A DNA stretch of 60,000 nucleotides from contig WPIO01000122.1 in the NCBI GenBank assembly GCA_009760855.2, forward strand, positions 1,083,501-1,143,500, given 5' to 3'. Numbering within the stretch: position 1 is the first letter of the stretch; every line of letters starts with the position of its first letter. The translations under genes were made by a program, and so were the position numbers. The stretch comes from Cristatella mucedo. Its lineage: Eukaryota > Bryozoa > Phylactolaemata > Cristatellidae. Shown here one piece after another: positions 12,925 to 25,049 of this stretch. The notes below the pieces were generated by a model. It was given only the letters and a program-made list of their open reading frames with translations. It was not told where the DNA came from and did not search any database.

Positions 12925-13330
12925 CGATTTTGAGGCTGGCCCGCTCACTTTTAGGTCTCTTCATTCTCTGGCTCCAGCCTACCTATCAGAAAGTACTAGG
13001 CAACTAGAGTAGCGTTCGTATCATCTGCTCGTCTGACTTCAATTTTGTATCTGTGCATCACATAGCCTTTAGTGCATATCCTCTAAAATCCTAGTGACTA
13101 CCTCCTTTGACTGACATCACGTCATAACTCGACTAGACGACATTTAGAAAGAAGTTACAAACGAACCTGTCTCCCACAAAACTTGGTGAGTAATAGTAAC
13201 TCGTTCTTTGAGTACTTATGGGAATAACACAACTACTAATAGTATACATGCTGATAATGTGCATGTTGATGTATTATGCATGTTGACTCTGGGCATGTTA
13301 ACAATAACATAGGGTCATGCCTCATTTACA
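12925..13330 (+). mobile_element. LINE A fragment, old, RT tail and 3' UTR
   Basis: The block cgctcacttttaggtctctt ... ggctccagcctacctatc matches the RT tail (SLTFRSLHSLAPAYLS). After a gap, the 3' UTR words gtgcatgttgat, gcatgttgactctgggcatg follow. Many substitutions and indels indicate an old copy. Confidence 0.68.
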
Positions 13331-13689
13331 CAAACAAAAATTGCAATTTTAGAAAGTTCTCTGATCGTATTTTAAAAATACATTTTTATTACTATTCTAG
13401 GGGTTGAAAATGACAAGATGGATAATAAATTGCGAAAGGAAGTGAACAGAGCACCAATCCTACTGGTTAGCTTTTACAGCCTTTGGAGACTGCACGTGAT
13501 GCCATCGTGCTCTGAAGTATTCGACTAAGATATGACCTAAACTATTGCAATGCAGAGCCAGTGTAGCCATGGCTGTATGACAGGGGTAAAAAATAAGTTA
13601 TTGAGTTAGGTATTGAGCCCTGAGGAATTTTCTGCTCCATTTGTAACTCCTCAAAGCCAGATGTACTAATTGTGCGCAGGCTGGAGTTC

Positions 13690-14090
13690 CTGTCGCACAC
13701 TCAGAGCCTATACGACTTTATGCATTCGATAGACAACAGACTTAATAGACTACAACCATGAAAAAGTGATAGGCATAGCTGAGTCACGAGGGCATTTGAG
13801 GCAGTAATGAGCATGGAAGCGTCACATCGGGATAGCTGGAAAGGATTTTCCAGTGTGCAGCATGCTAGAGTATGTGGTTGACTAAGAATTGTACTAGTGA
13901 GTATCACCTTCTAGGACCGGCCGAGAAAAAGCTTATATTGCCAACAATCTCAAAGCAGTAAAATGGAATAGCTAATTTATTTTCTATAAAGAACTGAGAG
14001 CACGATGAGGCTGAAACTAGCGCGACATTTTACCTAGGTAAGGAGAAAAGCTGTGGTAGGCCCCATGTGTCAGCCTCGGGCTTAACTCGG
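13690..14090 (-). mobile_element. LINE B 3' fragment, degraded
   Basis: On the minus strand, words such as caacagacttaatag, tcactttttcatgg and aggcctaccacagcttttctcc follow the LINE B RT tail and 3' end (copy at 32.5-33.0 kb: SLLRETKSVGYR, SHGLAPSY). It is heavily mutated. Confidence 0.6.
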
Positions 14091-14617
14091 CATGCACTGA
14101 TCTATCGAAAGCAATCAAAGCTGTTTTAGCAAATGGCACGAACAGCAAACCACTCTGATTTACTAAGTGGCCTTGCTGCCGTATTCATTACTTGTTGCAG
14201 TATCTTAGTCACTTTTCTCGGTAGCTCAGCAAAATGTAATTGCACTAAGAACCATTATAGTATGAGCCAGTGAACTACTTAAATATTTTGCAAGCCACCG
14301 TTGTACGTAGTTCCTAAACTTATGGATAGAACGAGATTGCTAGCTATGGATGCATTCTTCCTAATAGAACTTTATTAAGTATAGGCCGTTCCGCCTCCTG
14401 AATAGAGCACTCTAACGTGCGTTCGTGTTCGTTGCAGAATTCTTCCGAAAACCGAAGTTCTTGCTAACATCGTATATATGACCGTAGCGCATAAGAAATT
14501 ACGTGCTTATGGACATCTAAATGCTTATCGCTTCTGGCTGCTGGGTCTCCCACACCGGCTGCTGCCTTAGCTACGCCGGCGGCTAGTAACCTGCTTGTTA
14601 GTTATGATCGTCAGCAG

Positions 14618-15550
14618 ATGTTATCGCTTCGTCATCGTAGATCAAATGCATTCATAGATATTAATGTTGTTGCTAAGATTAATGAACTATGGATTAACAA
14701 AAGAAAAGCATCCAGTAGCCGCCAGGGTGGCCGGAACCGCCAGGTCAGACGCTGCTCGTTGGGCAGAAACTGCGAGCTGAGTACCCCGTCGTTTGGTATT
14801 CCTAGCATTGTCTCGAACCGCTCAGCACGCTCCCCCACATGCGTCACTGTAAATCTCTCTAACTTAGTGGTCATTAGGCCAGTTGTAACTCTATCGGCCA
14901 GACTTAACGCTTGCCTTTGGAATCCTTGCTCAATGTGCAATAAACCTCTGGTAATAAGCGACCTCATTACTGAAAATGGTATCGACCTGCTCGCCCTAAC
15001 TGAAACCTGGCTGAAATCGATAAACTGCCAGACAATTAAAGACGCTACTCTATCCGGTTTCTCGTTCTTTCACACCCATAGATCAATCAAAACTGGAGGT
15101 GGAGTTGCTATTATCGTGCACTCGAAATTCAACTTCAAGCCATTTGCAGTACCCTCGAAGCAGTCTTTTGAATCAATTGTCTTGGTCTCACCCGAAAACA
15201 AGCTACCGATAGTGGCAGTAGTCTATCGCCCACCAGGTACCAAATCCTCCTTTATCTCAGAATTATCCGATCTCATTTCGATTCTGTGTGCAAGAAATCG
15301 ATCCTTCCTCGTTATGGGTGATTTCAACGTTCACTTTGATAACTTATCTCAAGCTTTCAGCACCGAAATTCGTGCATTGATTGACGCATTGTGTCTAGTG
15401 GCTCATGTGCATGGCCCTACCCACAGCAAGGGTCACACACTCGACCAGATTTTCTCATACAACTGCACTTTGCCATCACCAATTATTACCAAATCCTGCT
15501 TATCTGACCACATGCAGATCTCATTTAATCTACAGTGTGTGCCCACATAG
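14618..15550 (+). CDS. LINE A endonuclease (EEP/APE-type) region, 310 aa
   Basis: The N-terminal part of the LINE polyprotein is a Mg-dependent APE-like endonuclease that nicks the genomic target for target-primed reverse transcription. Visible motifs in order are LLALTETWLKS (catalytic Glu), GGGVAIIVHS, IVAVVYRPPG, FLVMGDFNVHFD (catalytic Asp and Asn) and LSDHMQI (catalytic Asp-His). All key residues look intact. Before it comes a basic stretch (KRKASSSRQGGRNRQVRR) typical of the region upstream of the endonuclease in L2-like elements. The reading frame is open upstream of the Met to 14495, so the true start is uncertain. It ends at a TAG after QCVPT, where an intact element would read through to the RT, so this copy is dead. 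Confidence 0.88.
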   Translation: MLSLRHRRSNAFIDINVVAKINELWINKRKASSSRQGGRNRQVRRCSLGRNCELSTPSFGIPSIVSNRSARSPTCVTVNLSNLVVIRPVVTLSARLNACLWNPCSMCNKPLVISDLITENGIDLLALTETWLKSINCQTIKDATLSGFSFFHTHRSIKTGGGVAIIVHSKFNFKPFAVPSKQSFESIVLVSPENKLPIVAVVYRPPGTKSSFISELSDLISILCARNRSFLVMGDFNVHFDNLSQAFSTEIRALIDALCLVAHVHGPTHSKGHTLDQIFSYNCTLPSPIITKSCLSDHMQISFNLQCVPT

Positions 15551-15901
15551 TCCTCTACAATAACCTGTAAATCGCGAAACCTCAAGACCCTTGACATCGC
15601 TGCTGTGCGTGCGAGAATATCTGCTTCGCCTCTGCTGCTCAGTCCTCCCTCCGATCTGTCATCATTGGTAGATAGCTACAACACGACACTAGCTGACACG
15701 CTCGACGAGTTTGCACCTCTGACAAAGCGCACTGCGCGCCCCCGTCCTGACGGCCTATGGTTTACCACAGACAATAAACTAGCTAGGTCTACTAAATGAA
15801 AGCTTAAAAAAGCATACAAAAGATCCGGACTAACTGTCCAGCGCCATGCATATGAAGACTACTGTAGGTCGTACCAATCGATCCTATTAAAGGCCAAGTC
15901 T

Positions 15902-17401
15902 CACACCTTGCTAGTAAGTTCCAGTCTGGCTTTAGAGCTAATCACTCCACAGAGTCAGCATTGCTTCGGGTATACAACGACCTACTTAGGAATGCAGACA
16001 TGGGTAGAGTGTCTCTTCTTGTTTTGCTCGATCTTTCGGCAGCTTTTGATACCATCGATCACAAAGAGATCTAGAATCTAGAGCGCCTCTCATCTCGCCT
16101 GGGCATCACTGGCACTGCTCTGCAGTGGTTCAGGTCCTATCTCAGTGGGAGACTCCAGAGTGTTGACGTCAATGGACAAAGATCATCTGAAGAACCTCTA
16201 AAATATGGAGTACCTCAGGGCTCTGTGCTAGGTCCGGTCCTTTTCACCGTTTATACTCTCCCTCTCGCTGATGTGATTGCCAAGCACAATCTAGGCTTTC
16301 ACTTCTATGCGGATGACACTCAGTTGTACCTTTGCTTTGATCCCTCCCAGCCTTCGAGCACCTCAAATTCTCTCAACTCACTTCCTGCATGCATTGATGA
16401 CGTCCGATCATGGATGGCAGCAAATTTTCTAAAACTAAACGATGATAAAACTAACTTACTAGTTATGGGCAAACCTAGTGTTATTCAGAAATTGGAAAGG
16501 CTGACTTTCAAAATTGGCTCTGCCAGCATATCTCCAGTTGCATCAGCTCGAAATCTAGGTGTCATATTCCAAAGCGACCTCTCGTTAGACGACCACATCA
16601 GCTCCACAGTCAAATCAGCCTATTTTCAGCTTCATAACATTGCTAAAATTAGGGCTTGTTTAGATAAGGATACCACGTCCAAGTTGGTCCATGCATTCGT
16701 GACATCTCGTCTCGACTTCTGCAACTCACTGCTTACTGGCCTACCAGCATGTGCGATCAGGCGATTGCAGCTGGTGCAAAACTCTGCAGCTAGGCTTGTC
16801 TGTCGTGAGCGTCGCAGTTGCCACATTACTCCACTTCTCGCCGACCTGCACTGGTTACCAGTCAAGCAACGGATTGACTTCAAGGTTTTGTCGCTCACTT
16901 TTAGGTCCCTTCATTCTTTGGCTCCAGCCTATCTCTCCGACACAATCTCCCATCAGGCCAAGCATCGTACCACTCGCTTTTCGGAATCCAACAGTCTAGA
17001 AATACCTCGTACGAACCTTAAATCCTTTGGAGACCGTGCATTTAGCTCGTATGCTCCCACAGCCTGGAACTCCCTCCCGACCTGCATCAGAACATCCCCT
17101 GACCTGACCACATTTAAAAGAAACTTAAAAACATACCTATTTAGGACAGCATTTAGTGGGTCCTTGTGATTCGTCCTCGATGTGCTTATGCGTGCTGACA
17201 CTGTGCATGCTGCCACTAACCACATTTGCATGCTGACCCAGTGCATGTAACCCCTAACCATGTTATTCATTTTGTTTGTTTTTCAAGCATGATTTTACTT
17301 ACTATTCTATTGCGTATCACTTTGCAGCAAATGTAAAGCGCCTAGAATGAGATTAAGTTCTCTGAGGGCGCTTTATCAAGTGCAATATTATTATTATTAT
17401 T
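15902..17401 (+). mobile_element. Nested, 5'-truncated LINE A copy with near-intact reverse transcriptase
   Basis: This is a 1.5-kb copy starting inside the RT domain (LASKFQSGFRANHSTESALL) and ending in ATT repeats at 17401. It is flanked by aagtct at 15896-15901 and 17402-17407. It sits in the linker of the host LINE at the exact point where the sister copy at about 8990 is continuous. It is the best-preserved RT in the window, with only one in-frame stop (TAG at 16072-16074, in a 6-base insertion relative to the other copies), so it is probably the youngest insertion here. Confidence 0.93.
16225..17169 (+). CDS. LINE A reverse transcriptase, C-terminal 314 aa, open
   Basis: The RT palm continues in the same frame from about 15904, apart from the TAG at 16072. 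Just upstream are LSAAFDTIDH (motif A), LKYGVPQGSVLGPVLF (motif B region, running into this ORF) and then GFHFYADDTQLYL, the catalytic YADD box. They are followed by WMAANFLKLNDDKTNLLVMG and ARNLGVIFQSDLSLDDHI (motifs D/E) and the long C-terminal tail with LDFCNSLLTGLP, NSAARLVCR, LHWLPVKQRI and AWNSLP. That tail is characteristic of CR1/L2/Crack-type LINEs; there is no RNase H domain. The Met at 16225 is internal, not a true translation start. Confidence 0.9.
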   Translation: MLGPVLFTVYTLPLADVIAKHNLGFHFYADDTQLYLCFDPSQPSSTSNSLNSLPACIDDVRSWMAANFLKLNDDKTNLLVMGKPSVIQKLERLTFKIGSASISPVASARNLGVIFQSDLSLDDHISSTVKSAYFQLHNIAKIRACLDKDTTSKLVHAFVTSRLDFCNSLLTGLPACAIRRLQLVQNSAARLVCRERRSCHITPLLADLHWLPVKQRIDFKVLSLTFRSLHSLAPAYLSDTISHQAKHRTTRFSESNSLEIPRTNLKSFGDRAFSSYAPTAWNSLPTCIRTSPDLTTFKRNLKTYLFRTAFSGSL

Positions 17402-19604
17402 AAGTCTAGCTTCTATAGAAACATTGTTGAATCACAGATGCACAATCCAAAAGTGCTGATGTCGACAATAAACCATCTCCTCAACCGTTCCCTGATCAGC
17501 TCCCTGATGATCCTTGTGATGATCGAGCCGATCGCTTCACTCGATTCTTTGTGCAGAAGATAGACAAGATCAGGGAATCGATCCCTGCGATGACAACCTC
17601 CCCACTAGAATGCTGTTCCTCGGATCCTGGCTGCACCTCAACGTCTCCATTTAAGCAGGTCACTAGTGATCTAGTCCTAAACTTCGTATCGCAACCAGAG
17701 AAGACGACAAGTACTCTGGACCCTATTCCCACTGTCCTGCTCCTACGTTGCATTGATCTGCTGCTGTCATGCATAACTAACCTCATTAATATATGATCAG
17801 CCACAGGTCATGTCCCAGCACATTTAAAAAAAGCTGTAGTCAGGCCTCTTCTCAAGAAAGCAACACTTGACCAAGAGAACTTGAGCAACTACCGCCCAGT
17901 CTCCCTTCTACCATTCCTACCAAAGACACTGGAACGGGTCGTGGCAGACCAGCTGAACTCATGTATCGAAACCTAACACCTTGCTAGTAAGTTCCAGTAT
18001 GGCTCTGGAGCTAATCACTCCACAGAGTCAGCATTGCTTAGGGTATACAACGACCTAGTTGGGAATACAGACATGGGTAGAGTGTCTCTGCTTGTTTTGC
18101 TCGATCTTTCCGCAGCTTTTGACACAATCGATTACAAAGTTCTTCTAGAGCGCCTCTCATCTCGCCTGGGCATCACTGGCACTGCTCTGCAGTGGTTCAG
18201 GTCCTATCTCAGTGGGACACTCCAGAGTATTGACGTGAATGGACAAAGATCATCTGAAGTATACCTCTGAAATATGGAGTACCTCAGGGCTCCTTGCTAG
18301 GTCCGGTTCTTTTTACGGTTTATACTCTGCCTCTTGCTGATGTGATTGCCAAGCACAATCTAGGCTTTCACTTCTATGCGGATGACACTCAGTTGTACCT
18401 TTGCTTTGATCCCTCCCAGCCTTCGAGCACCTCAAATTCTCTAAACTCACTTGCTGCATGCATTGATGACATCCGCACATGGATGGCAGCAAACTTTCTA
18501 AAACGAAATGATGACAAAACCAACTTACTAGTTATGGGCAAACCCAGTGTGATTAAGAGATTGAAAAGGCTGTCTCTCAAAATTGGCTCTGCCAGCGTAC
18601 CACCTGTGAATCAGCTCGAAATCTAGGTGTCATATTCCAAAGCGACCTCTCGTTAGACGACCACATCAGGTCCACAGTCAAATCTGCCTATTTTCAGCTT
18701 CATAACATTGCTAATATTCGGGCTTGTGTAGATAAGGATACTACGTCTAAGTTGGTCCATGCATTCGTGACATCTCGTCTCGACTTCTGCAACTCACTGC
18801 TTACTGGCCTACCAGCATGTGCGATCAGGCGATTGCAGCTGGTGCAAAACTCTGCAGCTAGGCTTGTCTGTCGTCAGCGTAGCAGTTGCCACATTACTCC
18901 ACTTCTCGCCGACCTGCATTGGCTCCCAGTCAAGCAACGGATTGACTTCAAGGTTTTGTCGCTCAGTTTTAGGTCCCTTCATTCTTTGGCTCCAGCCTAT
19001 CTCTCCGACACAATCTCCCATCAGGCCAAGCATCGTACCACCCGCTTTTCGGAATCCAACAGTCTAGAAATACCTCGCACAAACCTTAAATCCTTTGGAG
19101 ACCGTGCATTTAGTTCGTATGCTCCCAAAGCCTGGAACTCCCTCCCGACCTGCGTCATAACATCCCCTGACCTGACCACATTGAAAAGGAACTTAAAAAC
19201 ACTCCCATTAAGGGAAGCATTTAGTGGGTCCCTGTGATTCGTCCTTCACGTGCTTATGCGTGCTGACACTGTGCATGCTGCCACTAAACACATTTGCATG
19301 CTGACCCTGTGCATGTCACCCCGAACCATGTAATTCATTAGGTTTGTTTTTCAAGCATGATTTTACTTACCATTCAATTGCATTTCCCTTGGCAGCATAT
19401 GTAAAGCGCCTAGAAAGAGATTAAGTTCTCTGAGGGCGCTTTATCAAGTACATTATTATTATTATTATTAAAAGACTCCGCCTAGATTCCGAGCGTATGA
19501 TGGGGCGTCGCACGACAGCGTCACCTATTAAACGAGCAAAGCCATCTAGTCAAATCACATGCCTGGGTTTCATAGGAGTATTTCGGTTCTGTCGTTATTA
19601 AATT

Positions 19605-20050
19605 GAAAGACTGGCCGACGGGTATAAAGTCAAATAGAAATATAGAATATAAATACATATAATTTCAGAACAGCCAATTATACATTTTATCAACTGCTGC
19701 CGTAGATTACAATGGTTTAATGAAAAATGCAGCTGCGTATTATTAGCATAAAAGCGATAGCTGATTCTATGGCCCGGAGTCGCTTTCTCAGAGGTAGAAT
19801 GTAATTTTGGAATTGTGAAGGACCGAGGGGGACTATAGAGGGCGCTGCTGGTGACTAGCATGACGTATGACACCTGACCACTACAGGATACGAATTGAAC
19901 GCAACTGTGCAAGTACAAATTGAACCACACCAATACCTCTTCAGCTAGACCTATCACCATTCTCAATCTTTCAAGTATGATATCGAGATATATAGTGTCC
20001 AAGGCAGCTGATAAATAAAGCAGGGCTGTGATATTGCTGTTATCTTTCTA
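19605..20050 (-). mobile_element. LINE B reverse transcriptase fragment, degraded
   Basis: The minus frame reads DTIYLDIILERLRMVIGLAE, WFNLYLHSCVQFVSCSGQVS and YRFYANNTQLHFS. These match LINE B (TIDNEVPLERLRTTIGLADD, then WFKSYLCDRVQSVSCGGQVS). The catalytic YADD has become YANN and frames are broken. Confidence 0.75.
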
Positions 20051-20059
20051 GAATATGAT

Positions 20060-23000
20060 GTTAATGATTATATGGATAAAGTCAATATAAGTAATGCCAT
20101 TTCAATCATAACTGAAGTTCTTCGAAAATCTATGCTTTTGAATGGGTGGAACTAACTACATAGCTTCCATCCTTTAAAGAATCTCTGATAAAAAGAAGAA
20201 GAAAGTGGACGGGGCTTTAGTTTGCTTTGACCTGAAAATTCATTCCTGGCTTTGCAATTATATATGTGACGATGGCCGATTTGGGTACTACAAATTTGCA
20301 AACAAGCATTACAAACCTATCATACTTATGGCTGGATTAAGTTTTTATGCCGGTGAAGATCAAAGAAGAGTTTGTATATTGTCTCCAGAAAACGAGCTCT
20401 TCTTACTAAACTTTATTAAGATAGCCACTTCACATGGGAAATCTCAGAAAGTCTCTTAACAAATGAAGGTCACAGGTTTCAACTCAACCACTGCTTTAGT
20501 CCCAGGCGCTTAAATACGGTACGCATATGAGCAATTTTTCAATGGAGAAAGCTGGAAACTTGCAGACCAAGGTTTTTACGTCTTGAGAGTGTAACCTTTC
20601 ATAATTGGCAAACAAACTCCACACGGATCTTTTAATCTGCCCTTAACTCGACTCGCAGGAAGTCAGTTTTCGAGGGAAAGTACGGTGGAACAGGAACAGT
20701 AAACGAGACTGAGCAATGCTCCGATTTGGTCAGCGAGCACACAAGTTCAATAGGGTAGACATCCTAAGTGATACTGAAATACAGGATATAGCCACCCGAT
20801 ATCAGCCGTATTCTGTAAGTGTTACACCAAACCAAAGCTCTCCAAGAAGTCAAGGAATGAACAGATCTGGCTATTAGTAAGATTGTTAATTTGAACCTGA
20901 AGAATCATGAAAGTTTCCAGTCTCACACGAATATCTTGAAAACGAAAACTACACAAAATCCTTCATTAATAAGGTTGGACAGCCAGAATATGATCTATAA
21001 TTAACAGGTATGGATTGAAGAATTTTAGTGGGGACCTGCGGGCAATTGAATCAGTAAAAGAAGGGAGAGAATCAAGATTAGCTCGGAATGCTAAAGAGAT
21101 CATTGTTCGGTGCCGTAGAGATGACCCTGAAGCATAACTAGCTTTTAAAATGTGTTATAGCTTACTTAGAATTTAAGAAATCGTGACATGCGACTTAAAC
21201 GTGTAAATCACTAGCTATAAAAGCATCCGATTGAAAATGCAGAAGTGAGACTTTGATGAAGTTTCTGAGCTTCTGCTGGTCTTTGTAGCTTTATTGACAA
21301 GTAACCTCGCAAGGGCTGTTTTAAAAGATTTACGAATGAGACCTTTAGCTATGGATCTACTAATAAAATCAGTTAGATATATCATCAACAAATCCATGCA
21401 TTTTAAAAAGAGTAACATGGTGTGGTGTAAGGAGGAGGCTAGCAGTCTCCTTAAACTGGAAGATTCTACTTCAAGATGAGGTCAGTAGTGGCCGGCTTGA
21501 AGGTAGACAGCTAGATACAGAAAATGAACCGGGTGAAAGTTCACTGGGGATGCTCTTGACGAATGGTGAGGTAATTGGAATCTTATCTTCGGAATGGACT
21601 ATTCTACCTTACTTGAATTTCCTGAAAATTAGGTACAGAAGCAATCTGCTAGCTCGCATCATGGATCACCAAGTGAGGTGCTGTAAGTAAATTGCTTGAC
21701 ACAATGGCTCAAGATTGACATTCGCATTTTCTGGTTTTGCACTAAGGATTTCACCTCGCTCTTACAGAGCCTGCAGCTGGCGCTAGATAGAATGCATTTT
21801 ATAATCAAAATTCTTCGCCGTGAGCCGGACCGGGGTAACTTGTTCTGATCAGCGCTTGTTAGGTTCTTTCTCAAACTTCGGTTAAGTAATCCGTGAAGTT
21901 ACATGTCTACAGTGAGCCATCGGCTGCCTGGCTGACTATGCTTACTCGGAGCGAAGTTTTTCAGTAGTTGATTACTTTAGTTATGCACGCAAAAAGAGTG
22001 AGATCAAATCAGAGAGAGGATCGATCATCAGGAGCTAGGAAGATAACATCGGTAAAAAGCTTTTAAAGTTTCGTGATTAAATGCCGTCTTGGGGTGCATA
22101 GGGTGACACAAACTGCCGGCTGGATAAGATCCGTATGCATTCAAATCGATTGTGTGCCTTGAGCTGTGAATTGGATGGTAAAAAATAATTCTAAGAGAGA
22201 TATTGCTGCTCGGGTTTGTTGCAAAAGTAAGGATGTTGATTTTTACGAGAAAAGATCATGGTTTTGAATTATGAGGTATACGTAAACCAACTGGATAGAG
22301 ATTAAGTTTTCCGAGTGCACTACGCGAATGAAATTTATAAATCATAAATAAATGATACAGTCCTTATAACAACTTAATGCATAACCGATCAGTTAAAAGG
22401 GAAAGGTTTGAAGCACAATAGATGCAATAATCTCATTGTATGAGACCAAAATCACTTCTCCATAACAGAATAGTCAATATGCGATTCCAGTTAATATAAA
22501 AATATTTTTAAACTGGCTTTACAAATAACTGCTGCAGGTGGTAGCTTGTGTAAACGCATCTTTATGGTAAACAGATTGACTTAGGCTTTCTGCTCATCAC
22601 TCACGTGCTTTAAATCATTAGTTGGCTTCTAGAGTGTTTTTCCAACAGTTGTCTCCGGGCACTGGTAAATTCTGCAGAATGGCCAACTTCCAACCGCGAT
22701 AGATAAAATTTGAAATATAAGCTGACCTTGACAAGTTCTAAATGAGACTACGTTGTCACAATTGTGATGTCCTAAGTATAGCAGCAAGCCCTAAGTCCTT
22801 GAACTTGACTTTTGCAGGTGCATGAGAAGTTAACACTTCCCGTGACATATATTTTTTATTTTCGTTTTAGATACAGCGTCCGTAAAAAATAGGTGCCCCT
22901 AACTTTTGAGGGCATTTGAATATTTCTACAGCTCTTGATGATGAATCTACAAGTTTTACCAAACGGATAATTTTTAAAGAACATGGAACAGAGTGACCTT

Positions 23001-23880
23001 ACAGGTTATCAGAAGTTCAACATGACAGCTAGATCAAAAGATAGCTTACGGTTTGTGCGACTTTGCATGCCAATCGTTCCGTTGGTATTGGAGAAATATC
23101 AGTAAATTTACTGTGAAGAAAACTTAATTCCGTGGAGTGGGGCATAACTCTCAAACCCTCATGCTTTTCCTCAGTTTTCTGTATAGATGGTAAGTTTATC
23201 TAGACAGATGAATTCTAAAATCCCACACTTTGAGGCCGAAATCATTTCTGGAACATAGAATCAAGATGAGACACACCGTAACTTTAGGAATATTCCGTAC
23301 TTAGAGTTGTGGATGTACTACAGAGGCTGGTAGCTTGCTCTTGAAGATAATCAAACGAAGAAATCCCACTGACTTCTTCGGAGGGACTACGAACCATTAA
23401 AATCTGAGCTCGGAACTAACGACAACGACAGCGTGGGAGTAAGTTGAGGTTGGGTATTAGCTTATTGCAGCCTGGTCAAGGTAAAAGCAAACAAGCGAAA
23501 GGCTTCATCGAGAAGCCGATATTATCGGAGGTGTATTGTGCATTGAAAGCTCATACCTTCAGTGCACTTTAAGAACGGACGCTGGAGTTAAGGGAGACCA
23601 GATCATAATAAGTTTAAATAGCTCAGTGCTGTGCTTGAGAGACACTGTAATGAATGAATCCAGGCTAGGCTATAGTAATACAATGTTGCCCCTTCGATAT
23701 CACTGGAAGTGCAAGCTGGATAATTATAAATTAAAGAACCCTGGAGTAAGCAACCAAAACCGAAAATAATGTAGAGGACAATGCGGAATCTCTAATAGGT
23801 ACCCACGATAGTACCAAATAACAAGGTCAGTAGGAGTTGGCAAAGCTTATATGTACTGTAATATTTAAGGAAATAAATCC
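20060..23880. other. Mostly unassigned AT-rich sequence
   Basis: The only element hint is a tail-like word (gatagagattaagttttccg) at about 22300-22325, probably a SINE-B or LINE A relic. Other short frames are unrecognised. Cytoplasmic exons of the receptor-like gene could be hidden here, but I cannot support any. Confidence 0.45.
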
Positions 23881-23884
23881 TCTT

Positions 23885-24345
23885 CTGTACCTCCACTAAG
23901 CCACTTCGACCATGTGGGTGTTATGTGCGAGAGTATATAAAAGCACACTCACAGCCTACGCAGCTTTCGGTATGCATTGGGTAGCCAACAGACTTCATCT
24001 CGCACAACAAAGGAAAGTGAAAAGCATAACGGAGTCAGGAGAGCGATTTGAGGGTAGAAAGTAGCACGGAATTAGCAGCTCAGGACCGCTAATAAGGATG
24101 AGCAATAGTCGGTAGCAGGAAAGTAGTTGTCGTTGCAATAAGAATCGGGGAAGAGAGTTCCACATTCTAGAACCAGCAGAACTAAAGCTTCTGTAGCCAA
24201 CGGTCTTTAAAGCGAAGGAATAAAACAGCTCATTCATTGTCCATACAAGATCTGAGGGCACAAAGAGGCTGAAACTGGTGCCGCAGTTCAGCTAGGTATG
24301 GAGGAGCCAAGCCATAGCGGGCCTAGTGGGTCAACGTAAGAACTT
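23885..24345 (-). mobile_element. LINE B 3' fragment
   Basis: The minus strand gives NELFYSFALKTVGYRSFSSAG, SRMWNSLPRFL, then a 3' UTR with caacagacttcgt-like and acccacatggtc words, matching LINE B at 32.6-33.05 kb (LQTVGDRSFSSAAPRLWNSL). Several frameshifts separate the blocks. Confidence 0.75.
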
Positions 24346-25049
24346 GCGAGTAACGGCCAGCTCAGACGAAGAACCTTAGACAAATAGTTTGACTGGAACG
24401 GCAGAGCATTCCGAATAGACAGTAGGTACAAGATACAAGTTTTTTCTTTACAAAGCCAAGGGCTGATATTCGAGACTCAGTGATTTTGTTTCGGAGTCCT
24501 TAATCTGCCTGATGGACCTTGAACTTCGACGAACTTTCCTATAACCATTAACCTTCTTACATCTTAACGCCTGTAGAGTAATTTTAAAACTTCATATATT
24601 TACGTAAAAACAACAATTCCTCTGCGTGGCACACCAAGAGAAGAAAACCTTATTAAAGGTTTACATGGTCGAAGAAAAACGCTTAGTAGCTGATCTTGTG
24701 AAATTTGCATCAACGTGGCAGACAAATATGGCAATTTAACAACATGGAAATGAGTTATGCTTGAGCAAGTGTCACAACAATGTCAAGAAAGGTGGTTGAA
24801 TAGTTTTGGCTTACGAATTGATAGATTTGGCCAAAGTGCAGCCATAGTAACTAATTACATTATCAATGTTCAGTCGAAATTATTAGGGCCATCTTAGACA
24901 AGTATAGTTCAGCCGACAACTCGTTCATGAATTTCCGACTTTCTTAGAACTTTGTAAAGTCGCTTAAGACAAGTCTCCCTATTCGTGCTTTAGACTAATA
25001 AAGTTAATTGAAAAAATCCCAAATTCTGTTACGAAAGCTTTAATTGCTA

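Larger units (their letters stand above)
14495..19475 (+). mobile_element. LINE A (CR1/L2 group), long copy interrupted by a nested LINE A
   Basis: This is the longest copy of the main LINE family. It consists of two parts, about 14495-15901 and 17408-19475, which join exactly when the inserted copy 15902-17401 and one 6-base repeat (aagtct) are removed. The uninterrupted sister copy near 8980-9010 shows the same joint. The first part encodes an endonuclease (see 14618-15550). The second holds the linker, then reverse transcriptase blocks broken by stops and frameshifts (17551-17796, 18034-18270, 18294-18626, 18752-19237), a 3' UTR and an (ATT)n tail. I saw no separate ORF1, and the exact 5' end is unclear; the frame is open back to 14495. 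Confidence 0.9.

Noticed and set aside
16953-17270. Recurrent minus-strand frames with MNNMVRG...MHRVSMQMW seen at several loci
   Set aside because: They are the antisense of the LINE A RT tail and 3' UTR, repeated wherever a copy lies, with no independent support.
20205-20459. Plus-strand frame of 84 codons
   Set aside because: It has no recognisable family, no splice or promoter support, and a length within chance expectation for 60 kb.
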